Notes under the pieces: model-generated | Databases searched by the model: none | What the model was told of the DNA's origin: nothing | Seen by the model: the letters and a program-made list of their open reading frames with translations, nothing else | Origin: Nemertoderma westbladi | Lineage: Eukaryota > Xenacoelomorpha > Nemertodermatida > Nemertodermatidae | Direction: 5' to 3' | Length of the DNA stretch: 39,770 nt | NCBI GenBank assembly: GCA_032718475.1 | Contig: JAUCBJ010003171.1 | Coordinates: 1 to 39,770, forward strand | Translations under genes and position numbers: made by a program | In this document: piece after piece, positions 1-28,360 of the stretch | How positions within the stretch are numbered: position 1 is the stretch's first letter | Layout of the letters: every line of letters starts with the position of its first letter

Positions 1-299
1 TGACTCTGCTGGGTGGTAGGGGGTGGTCGAGACTATAGCGCAGCTAGTGTAGCACGGCGCGCCCTCTTGCAGTGGAGGAAGTAGGACAAGAGATTGTAAG
101 TTTTGCGGGTGGTCAGTGAGGCTCTGATTGAAAAGTTTAAGATACTTGAAATAGTTTGTTATCTCAAAAAAAATTATAATTTAAAGGTGTAGGGATGTCT
201 GGGAGAAAGATAAACAAAATAATAGTGAGGTGCAACCTGGGGTTAGAATTTTGGGAGCATTAATAATTCGGACACGGGAGTAAATTGTATTTTAACCGA

Positions 300-1470
300 C
301 GTTTAAAAGTTTCAAGATCTAGGAGTGTTACGGATAGATTCAGATAAAGCGTTCCAGAGAAGGGGGCCTTGCATCGATATTGATTGATGGCGAACATTGA
401 GACGCGTAGGAGGTAAGTGAAATAGACCAGAGGAGGCCAGACGAGTGCTATAAGAATGTACAGAAGAAGCTTTGGTAAATAGGTGAGATAATGGGTGAGA
501 GTCATTGCGGTGAATGGAGTACATTAGAGACAGAACCTGGTGGTGTTTATAGAGTAGCTCTAGAGGTAGAATACGCAGCTGTTTGTAATATAGGAAAAGA
601 AGAGGCCTGAAAATGACTGAAGGTAATACAGCGGACTATTTTATTTAATTTAGTTTTTAGAGGACGAGTAATGTAATTGTATGTACTACCCCAGACCATT
701 AGACCATAAAAAACGTATGGATAAATTAGAGACTGGAACAACATACGCAGAATGTGGAGCTGGAGTATATGACGTAGTTTGTAGAAGAGGCCACCGGTTC
801 TAGATATTTTTTTTAGAATGAACTGAACATGGTTACGAAAAGATAGATTAGAAACAATAAGAATTCCTAAGTATTTAGTGGCATTGACCTGTCTGATAGG
901 CTTATTATTTATCATAGATTAGTATTAGGAAAGCAAGGGAGGCAGCTGTTAGCCAGTCATAGAGATGAGCAGCTTCGGAGTTCATAGAGTTGATTAAAGG
1001 AAGAAGAAGCTGCCCATGGCGCATAAGGGTTGAGTCGTCAGCAAACAGGGTAACCAAGGAAGAAGTGCAATTGGGAAGATCGTTTATATAAATAAGAATA
1101 GGATCAGCCCGAGGACCGATCCTTGGAGAATTCCACAAGTAATAGACCTGAGGGACGAGAGAGAATTATCTATAGAAACTTGCTGCTGCCGGTTGCTTAG
1201 ATAGTCAGAGAAGAGAGTGAGTGGTGTCCCACGAATGCCATTTAACCATGCCATATAACATATTTGTTTTAAGAATGGCGAATAGTCGTCCACGGGTAAA
1301 CCACGGTTTTTTAGTGACAACCTTTTTGGGAATGGGTATACGAGGGAGGTTAATTTTGCAAATAAACGTGAATTCGTCGTAGAAGCTGTCAAATTTGTTA
1401 CAGTCTGTAATATCAGAGGGGCAATATTGCCATGAATTATTGCGTAAGTTATTTTGAAAAGTACTTTATT
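300..1470 (-). mobile_element. CR1/L2-type LINE fragment, reverse transcriptase, frameshifted
   Basis: Minus-strand pieces in three frames follow the order of a non-LTR reverse transcriptase. Linker with a KPWFTRG motif near 1280-1300; YGIRG-like/YLSNRQQQV (about 1170-1240); GILQGSVLG and IYINDLP (about 1075-1135); catalytic FADD at 1034-1045; NATKYLGI (near 850-885); and a C-terminal tail with QGPLLWNAL near 340-365. Several stops and frameshifts make it a pseudogene. The motifs between the linker and YGIRG (RT blocks before and including motif A) are missing, an internal deletion. The endonuclease region is absent beyond about 1470. Confidence 0.85.
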
Positions 1471-2349
1471 GAAATTTTTGAAATCAAATTGCAACTAATT
1501 TAATTGATCGCCATGAAATATGGGATACTGTAAAGGTTATTTTTGTTTCTAACATTAAATGGGACCTACATTTAAAAACATGCGATTCATAAGCTTCATT
1601 GATTGTGTATCAATGCCTTTTAAATACTAAATAATGTTTATTAAAAACCCTTTAGAAAAATATAATATTACTAATTATCTTGTGTTTTAAATAAACTATT
1701 GTTTTATCCTGTGGAAATTTGTTTATTTTCTAGTAATAACATTCAACAGAAGGTGTTACTACAACAGCACCCGTTAACTACAAAACAAATCACCGGTAGT
1801 TGAATAAACAATAATAATATAACGCCGTGAGTGAATAGAATAATACACACAAATCAATGACAGTTACATAATCCTGAGAATCTAACTTTGGCCTCATTTA
1901 AATCACTAAATACTCAATCAATAATGAATCACAATTACAATACTTAAGTTAAATAACATAATGTTGGAATAAACCTGATTTAATACAGCCGTAATGTAAC
2001 GACGATTGGATTTGGGTTAACTCGACAAATAATTACATAGTAAAGTAATTAATTAATTAGTAATTAGTATCAATTTGTCATTAAATATGATATAACTAAT
2101 AAACTCTCCACTACTGTTGGGTTTCCTACGGCGTTTATAACAATATTTATTATAAATTAAATAGCACTTTACAAAGAAACATCCTAGGCTGCACTGCATT
2201 GTCCACGGTATAGTACTAACTACACCGTTCTAGAACAATAAGCTCGAGCAAAGCACAAACAAGTCGAAAAGGTCAAAATCAGTACAAGTGGCCAAATTAA
2301 ATTATGTCGGAATTTTAGACAAATATCGCCTATATTTCAGGAATGAATG

Positions 2350-3034
2350 TGTCAGTGTCCAAAGAAAGGGCCATTTTCGAATTTCTGTTTATTGTAGAAT
2401 TGTATTTCCCTGTAAAAGGCGGTCATTTTGATACCAAATTGGGATCTTTTTCAGCATTTTTGACCAAGTTATGACGAAATTTGTGTTGAAGGATCCACGA
2501 TATATGCGAACTAACAAAGTGGAGTAAATCGATGTTTCAAAGTTCAGTAAATTGAAGCTGGTATGCATGCCAACCCCAGTGAATTTCAAATTCAAATTGT
2601 ATCGGTTTAATTTTCATTCAAAGATCTCTATTTTGGCATGTTCTAGGTTTTTTGGGAGGCGAATTCAACTGAACTAAATATAATTCTACAAGGAAAACTA
2701 AATTACTACTTTTCACAGGGTGGAAAAATTTGGTGCCCTCACCAAAATTTCAAATTTAGCACCCAACGAAAAATAATATAGCCGTCAATTCAGTCACCTC
2801 ATAAATATTGTCATTGCATTCGGCACCCCACAAAACCTATGTAGATTGTGAATCAGAGCTTATAAGCGATTATTTCGGATTTCTGAAAATATACATTTTT
2901 GTGTTGTAACAATTTTTGAGTCTCCCTTACTTTACGCTACATAGCGTCAAAACGAATACAGACATTACGAAGCCGCTGGTATATTAGAAATGGCGTTTTA
3001 AACTTAAGGGCCCTTTATTTGGACACTGACATAA
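2350..3034. mobile_element. Possible MITE bounded by inverted repeats
   Basis: TCAGTGTCCAAAGAAAGGGC near 2352 matches, inverted and with small differences, AGGGCCCTTTATTTGGACAC near 3009-3028. Spacing is about 680 bp with no coding potential. I could not find a clean target-site duplication. Confidence 0.4.
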
Positions 3035-3402
3035 ATAGTGATCTTACAGTCTGTACAATTAAATAAAACAAATGTTTGTAACTTACAAAAATACAAATAT
3101 AAGGTGAAAATCGAAGCCAACAAAAACTTTCCTAACAATAGCAGGACCCTGAGCTAATACTAGTAGGGCTACATGGGCTGCTATTAGTCGTTGGAACTCC
3201 TATTGTTTCAGCTTACAGTGTTATTACAATAGAGATTTAGGACACTTTCACTGATTTTGACCGAGTTAAGTTTTCTTATTGTGTTTATTGCTTAAATTAA
3301 TAGCATAAATAATATGAACGAAAGACCATGAATTATTCACGTTAATTCTACTTTACAGCGTGCTGATCGGATTGTGGTTAGGTACACGAACGATCGTAGT
3401 GA

Positions 3403-3455
3403 GTAGGAATAAGTCCACGAGGATCACAACACTGTAAAGTACTTTGCAACAATTA
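3403..3455 (+). repeat. Dispersed repeat, copy 1
   Basis: Shares about 50 bp (core AACACTGTAAAGTACTTTGC) with the complement of 8567-8620. Confidence 0.6.
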
Positions 3456-3807
3456 TTATGTGTACACGAAACGGTTATCGAATAAAAACGGCTTACTTAA
3501 AAAAAGAAAGTGTAATATTGCTGAGTATGAATTCACAAAGTTTATACACGTCAACGGAGAAATCGTTTGCACTAATATTAGATAATTTATCCAATCCTGT
3601 GGGAGTTATAGTAGATGTATCGCTTGCAGTTTGCCTGCAGGTGCGATTTTTGAACGTCAATTACACAAAATGCTTATCGACCTTTAATATTTAAGTTACT
3701 TGATGTTGATGTCATAATGTTAAGTTTCAAAATCACTCAACACTTACACTATAAAATCCAATGCGTGGATCGGTTGAATACGTTAAAATCAACCACAACA
3801 GCCTTCA

Positions 3808-3813
3808 TTTATT
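3808..3813 (-). promoter_or_regulatory. Possible ACSL polyadenylation signal
   Basis: This is the nearest AATAAA I found on the minus strand downstream of the ACSL stop, about 400 nt away. There is no transcript support, and the region is AT-rich, so chance occurrence is likely. Confidence 0.25.
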
Positions 3814-4160
3814 TTATCGTGAAATTTCAGTAAGACGGAATTTAAGAATTGCAGAGTTGGACTAAAAAACAGAATGAAATAGTAACATAAACCGATTTAT
3901 CGGTTCAGCCCAGGTTATCGTGATGTTCGTAAGTCCGACATAAAACGCCGAAAAAATAAATACATTCATCACTGAGGAAGTATTCCACAATAACTGGTAT
4001 TATTACGATAAACAAATGTCAGGATTAAGGAGTCGTTGGTTCCTGTCAAAGAGTAGCATTTAGCACACAGGACCTTCTACGTTATAAAATGTCACCTCCA
4101 ACACCAAAAATAAAGTTGGGCGACAAAATGTAACAATATAAAGTGGAATTGAGATGAGTC

Positions 4161-4208
4161 CTCAGTAACTCGTCAACCTCTGTACATCCGAGCGAACTCA
4201 GTAACTCG

Positions 4209-4232
<24 letters not shown>
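4161..4232 (-). repeat. 36-bp tandem duplication over the ACSL stop codon
   Basis: The proximal copy encodes FARLYRG, TGA and 12 more nt. The distal copy, in the 3' UTR, repeats it with three substitutions and would read FARMYRG, TGA. The period is 12 codons, so the copies are in frame with each other across the first stop. Confidence 0.9.
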
Positions 4233-20653
<16,421 letters not shown>

Positions 20654-20699
20654 TGTTGTTGCGGGTGTCTTAAATCGAAATAGTAAGTCTGAGATCAAT

Positions 20700-20940
20700 C
20701 ACAATTCACAACACAAGCCTAAATGAAACAATAAAATGCACTTTATTCGTATGCGAAAATTGAAATGAGCTGGTTCCACTTCGACCCAGGCCAGGATCGA
20801 ACTCGGCATCTCCCAGCTTCGGGAAGAATTGCTGTCGGATCCCACTCATTGCCTCATTCAACAAGCCAATCACACGAACTGCAATATAGCTACCGGCATT
20901 TACACTACAGCACTTCTTGGAATTGAATTCCAATTATCTT
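20700..20940 (-). mobile_element. Degenerate tRNA-like SINE upstream of ACSL exon 1
   Basis: On the minus strand, box B-like GAGTTCGATCC (about 20789-20799) preceded by GGGAGATGCC. A tail with CGAATAAAGTGCATTTTATT runs towards 20710. The A box is unclear. Confidence 0.4.
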
Positions 20941-21559
20941 ACACTTAGACCAATTCTGCAATTCGTTTCCTATTTTAAGGTGAGTTCGGATGTGATATAA
21001 TAATCTTAGAACATCAGTAGTAAGGTACCGCGGTACCGGTAAGTTCTTACCTTATTAACCTGATCTTTAATTCGAATAGTACCGACGTTTATCAAATATG
21101 CGTATATAAATAGCAAGAGTATTAAATGTTCCGTAAATTGTAAGTTAAGCTAATGCAGTAATGTGAAGTTAAAAATACCTCGAGTCGCGACGTGATACCA
21201 TTCACCAGAAGCTGAGAAGACACCATATACAGATATAAGTATATACGGTAACAGTACAGCAGTATACAGTATACCTAACCAGATTGTATATTGTTTTGCC
21301 TAACAGCTACTACCTGACTACAGCAGTCCGGCAGTATAGTCAGATTGTATATTTTTCAGTATTTGCGTTACACTACGACTCTACACCGCTACACTGCTAC
21401 AGCCCTACTCAGTTTCAGTTAGGTAGACCTTGTCCAGTTCAGAAGCCACTTCCGCTAAATTACGGTTCATCACACAAAACCACGCCAAACACACAGCTAC
21501 TAGACACACACAAACGCACAGCCCGTGACTCCTCACAGCCTCATTGTGCCCATGTTTCC

Positions 21560-21660
21560 ATTCTTGCCGATTAGTGGAATAGATACTTCGCCATTACTTA
21601 CCAACATAGACTCGAGTTCGATCCCGGTCGTATCTGTTGATTTTTTGCATTATATTTAAT
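21560..21660 (+). mobile_element. tRNA-like SINE head
   Basis: Box A-like GATTAGTGGAATAG (about 21569-21582) and box B GAGTTCGATCCC (about 21615-21626), followed by a T-rich tail. A complementary ~30-bp match to the upstream side (GGAAACATG..GCACAATGAGG) recurs at 22940-22975. Confidence 0.45.
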
Positions 21661-22071
21661 AGGCCTAGGCCTATTCATTTTATTATTTAGTACAGGTCAG
21701 CAGGTGATCACTTACTGACTTACAATCATCATTAAGTTAGAAACAATAGTTTTATACAGAGATGAAGAAAGGGTTACATTTAATACCACAAGAAACGACC
21801 AAGACTGCCCTATTTTTTTATTTATTTTTTTATTTTTATTTTTTATTTATTATTACGGCAAACTCATAACCTAGCAGCCTAGGCATGTAGGCAATCGTAG
21901 ATCAGTAGATTCTGTCAAACTTAGAACCGGGTGAATTCATCGCACTTTTAATTCGACAGTCTGACAGTTCGAAATCGTGCAAAATTACAGCGTACTTTTT
22001 ACAAATCTGAAGCTGAACACAAGGCTGCAAGGCTGAAGGCCAGTAAGAAGTTGCTATTTCTCATATCAAAC

Positions 22072-22706
22072 TAGGGCTGGCAAAGTAGGTTTTTTAGCAC
22101 CTAGGTTTTTTTAGGTTTTTTTAAATCACCTAATTTTAAAAATTTCATCAAAAATAGGTTTTTTCGTTTTTTAGGTTAAATTTACTTTAAAATAGGGCTA
22201 CTTTCAGACTTTGCCTTTTAGGACAACTTTGCCCGATATTTTCTTGATCAACATAAACACTGGTTGTCAGCAATTAATTAATTAATTAATTATTAATTTT
22301 TGTACTAACTGTATTACCGGTAGGGGCCTACTGTCAGACTGTATAGAGCATTAATACTGTAATAGAAGAGATTCTAACAGTATACATTTTATAGCTGATA
22401 GCTGTAGGACTACAGGACTAGTGCTAATGCTAGTTCAGTAGTTATACACATGCATCCTCTATAATCAAATACGTTCAAATCATATTAATTACAGAATTAT
22501 GTGATATCTATCAGTCTATCTATATACCTGTATACAGATAAAACTGTATAATAAAAAAGCTTAAAAACCTAAAAAACCTTTAGGTTTTTTTAAAAAACCT
22601 AAGCAAAAAACCTAAACCTATTTTTTTTTCTTTAATTAAAAAAACCTAGGTGTTTAGAAAACACCTACTGACAGACTGAACAAAACTACTAAACAAATAC
22701 CTAATG
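22072..22706. mobile_element. AGGTTTTTT-rich foldback element
   Basis: The left part (22072-22190) and right part (22555-22680) are inverted relatives built from CACCTAGGTTTTTTTAGG-type sequence. The left end TAGGGCTGGCAAAG is hAT-like. TATCAAAC occurs just outside both proposed ends (22064-22071 and 22707-22714), fitting an 8-bp duplication, but the right terminus does not match the left end cleanly. Confidence 0.5.
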
Positions 22707-23179
22707 TATCAAACTACTGAACTCATGAACTAGTGACTAGCTAATAACTATTTAGGTAGGCCTAGTCTGCTAGTAGTCTGGCAGTCTGGTGCTAGTCTGG
22801 TACCAGTCTGCCAGTCAGCCAGTATAATCCATAATCCAGTAATCCTGTAATCAGATAATTGCAGTACCGGTAGCAGTAAACTTCAACTGCACTGCTAGAC
22901 TGCAGTTGTGTTGAACCGGCCAACATGAATATTTGAAAATGGAAACATGGCAGCATGGGCACAATGAGGAACGTGCTGTGCTTAACGTCTGCTTTCTGCA
23001 GTTCTGGTAAGAAGTTTATTCAGCTACTTCATTACTTAACATAACAGAGTTATGCTACCGCAGTACCGCAGTACCGGTAGGCGGTACCTACACCTAAGAG
23101 CTACGTGCTGACGTGAGAGTAGTGACTCAATCCAAGGCCAGAATGCAGAGTAACTCACTCATGAAAAGCCATACACTCT

Positions 23180-23215
23180 GACGTCAGTTTAATAGCTCTA
23201 CTGTGATTGGCCAAG
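23180..23215 (-). promoter_or_regulatory. CRE plus CCAAT-type sites, candidate promoter
   Basis: An exact TGACGTCA palindrome at about 23180-23187 and, on the minus strand, GGCCAATCAC at about 23204-23213, upstream of it. The order CCAAT then CRE points towards ACSL, whose coding start is 2.5 kb further along the same strand. There is no transcript evidence. Confidence 0.25.
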
Positions 23216-24121
23216 TTCTAATTTCTGAATGTAAACAAGTTCCCATTTTTACCGTATTGAGGCGCTGCGCTATGTAAATAAATTATTTTGCTTCATATTT
23301 TTATTCAAAAAATTGGTAATTCAAAATGCAACAAAAATTATTACAAAGAATTGGTACATTTCTTCCAGGAAAAGAAAATATGTAGTGAACTGTTTTAGAA
23401 TCATCCTATCGGGCGCATACCTCCCGTGTTTCCGAGTTACACACATACTCGCCTTACATCCGGAAATGTTGGTAGCTAAATGAGTAATGGAGTTTCCTCT
23501 GGTAGTCTGCGAAGAATATTTATTAAATATTAAATATTTCTGCTGGGACCGCACTGGGAATAAGTCGTCATACTTTGTGAGTAATCACTGGCCTAACGGC
23601 TGAAGAAAACCTTTTCTATTTATTACATAATTATATATTATAGCCGAATAATCAAACCCTGAAATTCTTCTCAGTATTTTTAATAATCACCTTTGTGAGC
23701 TGACATCACCTTCGCTCAAAAACCAAAGTCTTACTTTTTTTAAGTTCCAATTTAAGTGAACTTCAGTAATTTCAGCCGTTATTAAAAAGGGACTAATGCA
23801 AACAAAATCTCATAGTTTAGCGTCGCGGCAGGGGGGAAGGTGTAGAGAAATCATACTGTTTGGATTTGTAGGGTATTGTATGCAGGTTCAGTATATATTG
23901 GAACTAAATTCGTTTCCATTTGGAGCTAAGCTCGCATTTATATAATGTTACGGTATTTGAAAGATAATCACGCTAAACATATCTTGTGGAGTGGTTGGAA
24001 CTGAACATGTCTTATGATTTGCTACTCAACGTTCCCCATACCACAAAAATACAATTACAGTACTGTATATGGTAAGCGTAGGCCTACACAGAGCCGTATC
24101 GTAAAAGTAGGGGAGAGCAGG

Positions 24122-25058
24122 GAGGGTTGAACCATAAGGAGGGGTGAATCAGTGCAATTTAAAGGAGAACGCTTGGGTTTGGTGTTTCCATAGATACACC
24201 ATTAGAGAGACAATTAAAAACTGCACCTACTGTTGTATGTAGTCCAACTCTAGCCTACATGCTGTTTTGCTATGAAGGAATAAAGTATACTTTTGCCACC
24301 TGTTTTCTAGAACTGATACCTCTGTTTTGGATCCCTCCTATTAAATTGTTTTGACATTTTACCAATAAATGTGATACTTTTCTGGTAGAGAAATTATTCT
24401 GCTTCAAAATTAGGTATGGATGATTACGTCACGTCACTGGTCTGCACGTTTCATACACAACGCATTTTCCAAAAAGTAGAGTAGTGTGGGAGGCTTGAAT
24501 CAATGGAGGGGTAGGAGGGTTGAACCACTTCGGAAGGGTGGGTATGAGGGTTGAACCACTTTCCTATTAGTTGTTCTGGCTATTTATCTACAAGTATGGA
24601 TGGTATTTTGTATGACTAATTGACTACGGTTGTTTCAGTGTTACTTTCTTGTTAACCTGTTGTGACAGGTTACGGAAGAGACAGAGTCGGAAGATGTTCA
24701 TACTTTAGTGAGTCCGAACCAGAGACACAGGCTACATATAGTCACCCGAGTGGGGAGAATAACAAATGCATCTGATTACCTATAATTGAACTAATTAGAC
24801 AATAATTAACCCAATGTAAAATTGGCTTATACTTAATTAATCATCTTCTAAAATGCAATGTGCAATGATATATTTCACTAGTATTAATGTAAAATAAAAA
24901 ACGACAGTTTTTAATGGAGTTAGAAAGTTTATTTGACAAAAGTGAAATGCCACTGGCAGACAAACACTGAAAAAAACACAGACAAACTGACAGAGAGTAT
25001 AATTTTATTGACATATTTTCATTTGATATCATTACTTCTATGGGTGGTTCAACCCTCC
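24122..25058. mobile_element. Possible DNA element with GAGGGTTGAACCA repeats
   Basis: GAGGGTTGAACCA occurs at 24122-24134, 24515-24527 and 24546-24558, and inverted (TGGTTCAACCCTC) at 25045-25057. Related degraded motifs (GAGGCTTGAATCA, GAGGGGTGAATCA) lie between. Terminal and subterminal copies with no ORF fit a non-autonomous transposon. Confidence 0.45.
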
Positions 25059-25069
25059 GGTGGGTTACA

Positions 25070-26040
25070 AGTTAAACAAACCTGAGAGAAATTATTGCAG
25101 AAGTAACAATCGATGAGAGTGAACTAAATTCAACTTCCAAATACAAGACCGCTGTACAAGTATTTTAGCAGCATTTTACAGTAGGCCGACCTACACCACA
25201 ATGTATCGTACTCTTTTTATACTCACAACGGCCATCACTCAAACTCTTGTGTAACCTTTGAACATATTTTTGATGAATAAAATGCATTTTAAGTGTTTGT
25301 TCATTAAGAGTTTTTGATAATGCAAATCTTCTCTTTAGTAAAAAAAATAAAAGATGGGCCTACTTCCATCCTAAAGGAACACAAAAGCACAAAACTAAAT
25401 TCTTCGTATTTTAGGTTAAAGTACGCGACTGTTGGACTCCGTTGACAAACCCGCTGGTCACGCTGTTATCACGTACAATGTCTTAAATCGCAAAATGTTT
25501 GTTGAGTAAACATTTACTTTCTGAGAAAAAAACCCACGGAGGGTCGAAAGGGGTCCAGAGGTTGCAAGTCCGAACAAAATCGCGTGATTCTCGAATCTAC
25601 TATCCTGGAATTCTTGGGATTATGTTTGAGTGATAATGCTGAGTAAATCGCGTGATATCCAGGTTTGTTGTGTTGCACTAGTTCAAACCAACCTACCCTA
25701 TAATCCCCCAAACTGTAGACCTATCTTCAACATCAAATATCATACATAGGCTACTTACTTATTACGTTTGTGTCAATTAGACCAGATCGCAGAAATATTA
25801 TTCCTGTGAAGTGCCGCAAAAAATATAAATACAAAAATTAATCGCCATGTCGTGTAACATTTTGTTCTTGGAATGTAGTTAAATAAATTGCCAGGGGACG
25901 CTAAAACACAAATTGTATCATCATGCTTAAATATATTTCAAATTTTTGTAAGAAACATTACGTACGATGTCATATAAAACCATCAATAAGCCTATTAATT
26001 GGAATGGTAGTGGTTGTAATGCGAAGGTTGCGAAATGTCT
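25070..26040. other. Intergenic DNA, nothing recognised
   Basis: A 65-codon minus-strand frame at 25514-25711 has no family features. The rest is AT-rich unique-looking sequence. Confidence 0.4.
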
Positions 26041-26045
26041 TGCCC

Positions 26046-26170
26046 AATCTTTATTATAATTTTCGTTAGGTACAGCTTAGCAAATTAGATAAAAAGGCGT
26101 TCAGGTGGGATCGAACTGGTGACCTCCGTGATGGAAGTCTGACGCTCTAACCATTCAGCTAGCGGCTCAG
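26046..26170 (-). mobile_element. tRNA-derived SINE (family 2)
   Basis: The minus-strand head starts GAGCCGCTAGCTGAATGGTT (down from 26168), with box B CCAGTTCGATCCC (26108-26119) at tRNA spacing. A tail follows with AATTTGCTAAG and AATAAAG. The acceptor stem does not close, so it is not a working tRNA gene. The tail recurs, diverged, at about 26690-26765. Confidence 0.7.
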
Positions 26171-26324
26171 GTAAAAGGGAGAACTGGAAATATTATCTGA
26201 TACCTTGTATGTCGGCAATTTACCTCATCATGGCCTCCCATCTGTCAATACCATCGTTAGAGATAGGATATGCAACTAAAGACTGCTTGTTCAGTAGAAG
26301 TGGAGTAAATAGAAAGGTGAATGT

Positions 26325-26456
26325 CAGGGGAGAGTGGCTGAACTGGTTAGCGCTACTGAAGAGGTCTGATAGGCCTAAACGTATGTATAGCGCTGGTTCA
26401 ACCCCCGGTGACGCGCTTCCTCGTTTTTTCCATTCCTGAACAACTTATTACAATAT
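26325..26456 (+). mobile_element. tRNA-derived SINE (family 3) whose tail borders the satellite
   Basis: The head GGGGAGAGTGGCTGAACTGG, TTAGCGC and box B CTGGTTCAACCCC resemble a class II tRNA (Ser/Leu type, long variable arm), but no acceptor pairing is visible. It continues CCGGTGACGCGCTT, CCTCG, six T, then CCATTCCTGAACAACTTATT. The same tail is found at both edges of the 5.0-7.6 kb satellite, and CCGGTGACGCGCTT is the complement of the satellite monomer core. Confidence 0.65.
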
Positions 26457-26778
26457 AATAAATACCATCATATGCTGCCACCTACTCCACTGCCACCTGC
26501 TCAACCCTACAGTACTGGGCCGTCTTTAACCACTCGCTACAATGAAAGGGTAGTGTATATTAACCATGAACCATCACGGCCACTATCATTATTTATACAC
26601 TCCAACTATGAATTTGGGGAGGACAGTTGAGTATATCGACCGAGTACGACCGGTATATCTTGTAATTATTATTTGCATTTTGGATGAATGAGTGGTTTCT
26701 CATATAATTACAATTTTCTGTGGGCACATCTTAGTAAATTAGGTAAAGACGTTCAAATGGGATCCAACACATTTAGCT

Positions 26779-26910
26779 ACCATTAGGATGAACGGCAGAT
26801 ATTCGCCGTGGCTAGACCCATTAAAGCATTTGTGCCAAATCGAAAACTACGCTGACCTCTGTGGTGGGAATCGGTGCCATGACTTCCGCAGATGTGAATC
26901 CTCCGATGTA
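26779..26910 (-). mobile_element. Diverged SINE family 1 copy
   Basis: Plus-strand sequence GTGGCTAGACCCATTAAAGC and the following AAATCGAAAACT.CGCTGACC align with 16045-16095 in the same orientation at about 75 percent over ~100 bp. Its box B region is degraded. Confidence 0.6.
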
Positions 26911-28197
26911 GAACGTAATGTACATATTGTGGGACTTTATACGGCGGGTGAGAATTGTTTTTATTTCGGGTCAGTTAAAACAAAATATATAAGTAAACAC
27001 ATTTTATAAGTTATTGATGCGAAACCATGGTGATTGTTTGAATATTGTTTAGAAATCCATCGTTACCCTGCCCTATCACAAACAGAGAAATGTTATTTAT
27101 ATATCATTAGTTACTTTTATATTGAACACAAATAATAGCAATAAATAGTCCACAGCATGTATGCCAATACTGTTAGGCCTACTTTGTAGTTTCAAGGTTA
27201 TCACGCTAATTAGTTAGGCTACTAAGGTATTTAAGTTGTTATCAATATTTAATTACTAATAAACCACTATTCAGTAAATATTACTCTCCTATACAAGAGA
27301 AACTAGTTTAGCACAATATTAATAACGCAATTAACTATAGGAACATCTGAAGGAGTGAGATTAAAATATGGCGTCTTTCTTATGAATGGCATGATGTATT
27401 TTTGAAAATAGCGATTAAAAAAACGCCTAGCAAAACAGCACAATAATAGTTTACGATAATTGAAAAAAAAATATACTGCAATATTTCAACACCAAATAAT
27501 AATTCTCGTATCATTATACAATAACCAGAACCACGGTAAATCACACTACTAGTTATTAATATAATTATTATACGAAGCAAAATCAATCAATAGGACAAAC
27601 ATTCAACTGGATTGGGATACATTACTATGACAATGAGAATTTGAAAGTGATTTTAACCGAAGATGGAATATGAAATGGGTTAAAACGTACTGAAAAAATG
27701 TAACCTGACTTATTTATATTGCATTTTTGTTTTTGAATCAAAGATATGTTAGATTATTCCACATGAGCATTCCTCTTGGAATGTCAACCATTCCCGTAAA
27801 TATTTCAACAAATCAGAAAGCGTGACCACGTTGTATCCCTAGCAACTACGACCTTTATTAGTGAACTGACTCCATAGGGTCTATTTAGGTAAGAGTTACT
27901 TGTGACATGAAATTATCTCGGTGTAACAATTCTAACTATAAGAGTTACAATCGGAGTCACATCCAATACCGTTGATTTCTGCAGTTCACTAACGCGTTAC
28001 TATAGCAACCCAGTAGATAAATGTGCAAGGTCTGGCCAATTTGGTGAAGGAATCGGCTGAGGACATCCAATATCTGGGCGTGGGGGCAAGAAAATTGGGC
28101 AAAAAAATATAGTGATAGCCATGGGAATGGGGAGGGCTAAACAATAATATGTGGGGATTGAGATATGAAGCCGACAAGGGATGGAGAGACGGGGATA

Positions 28198-28221
28198 CCC
28201 CCCCCCCCCCCCCCCCCCCCC
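28198..28221 (+). repeat. Poly-C tract (24)
   Basis: Twenty-four consecutive C; the length should be treated as approximate. Confidence 0.9.
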
Positions 28222-28330
28222 GGACTTGACTTTCTGATTTATTGAAACATCTAGCTAGGGAAGTATTTACAGGTGTATATGCCACATTAATTTCAACAAA
28301 AAACATCAATAAAACACAAATCCAGTACAT

Positions 28331-28360
28331 TAATTAATTAATTAATTAATTAATTAATAT
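28331..28360. repeat. TTAA microsatellite
   Basis: About seven TTAA units in a row. Confidence 0.9.

Larger units (their letters stand above)
1500..4150. other. AT-rich non-coding DNA downstream of ACSL
   Basis: I recognise no gene here. It holds short AT microsatellite-like runs (for example around 2040-2070), the inverted-repeat pair at 2350/3010 and one copy of a dispersed repeat at 3405-3455. A 78-codon ORF at 3458-3694 has no recognisable features. Confidence 0.5.

Noticed and set aside
3458-3694. 78-codon plus-strand ORF
   Set aside because: No recognisable domain, AT-rich codons, and it overlaps the end of a dispersed repeat region.
20706-20933. 75-codon minus-strand ORF just upstream of ACSL exon 1 as an alternative N-terminus
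   Set aside because: It overlaps a tRNA-like SINE, and it is not needed: the ATG at 20653 is followed by the expected membrane anchor.
25514-25711. 65-codon minus-strand ORF
   Set aside because: No family features, no splice signals that make it part of a gene, and a length expected by chance.
26098-26168. Functional tRNA gene
   Set aside because: Box A and B are present, but the acceptor stem does not pair and a SINE tail follows.
26325-26420. Functional Ser/Leu tRNA gene
   Set aside because: The head resembles a class II tRNA, but the acceptor and T stems do not close and the sequence runs into a SINE tail.
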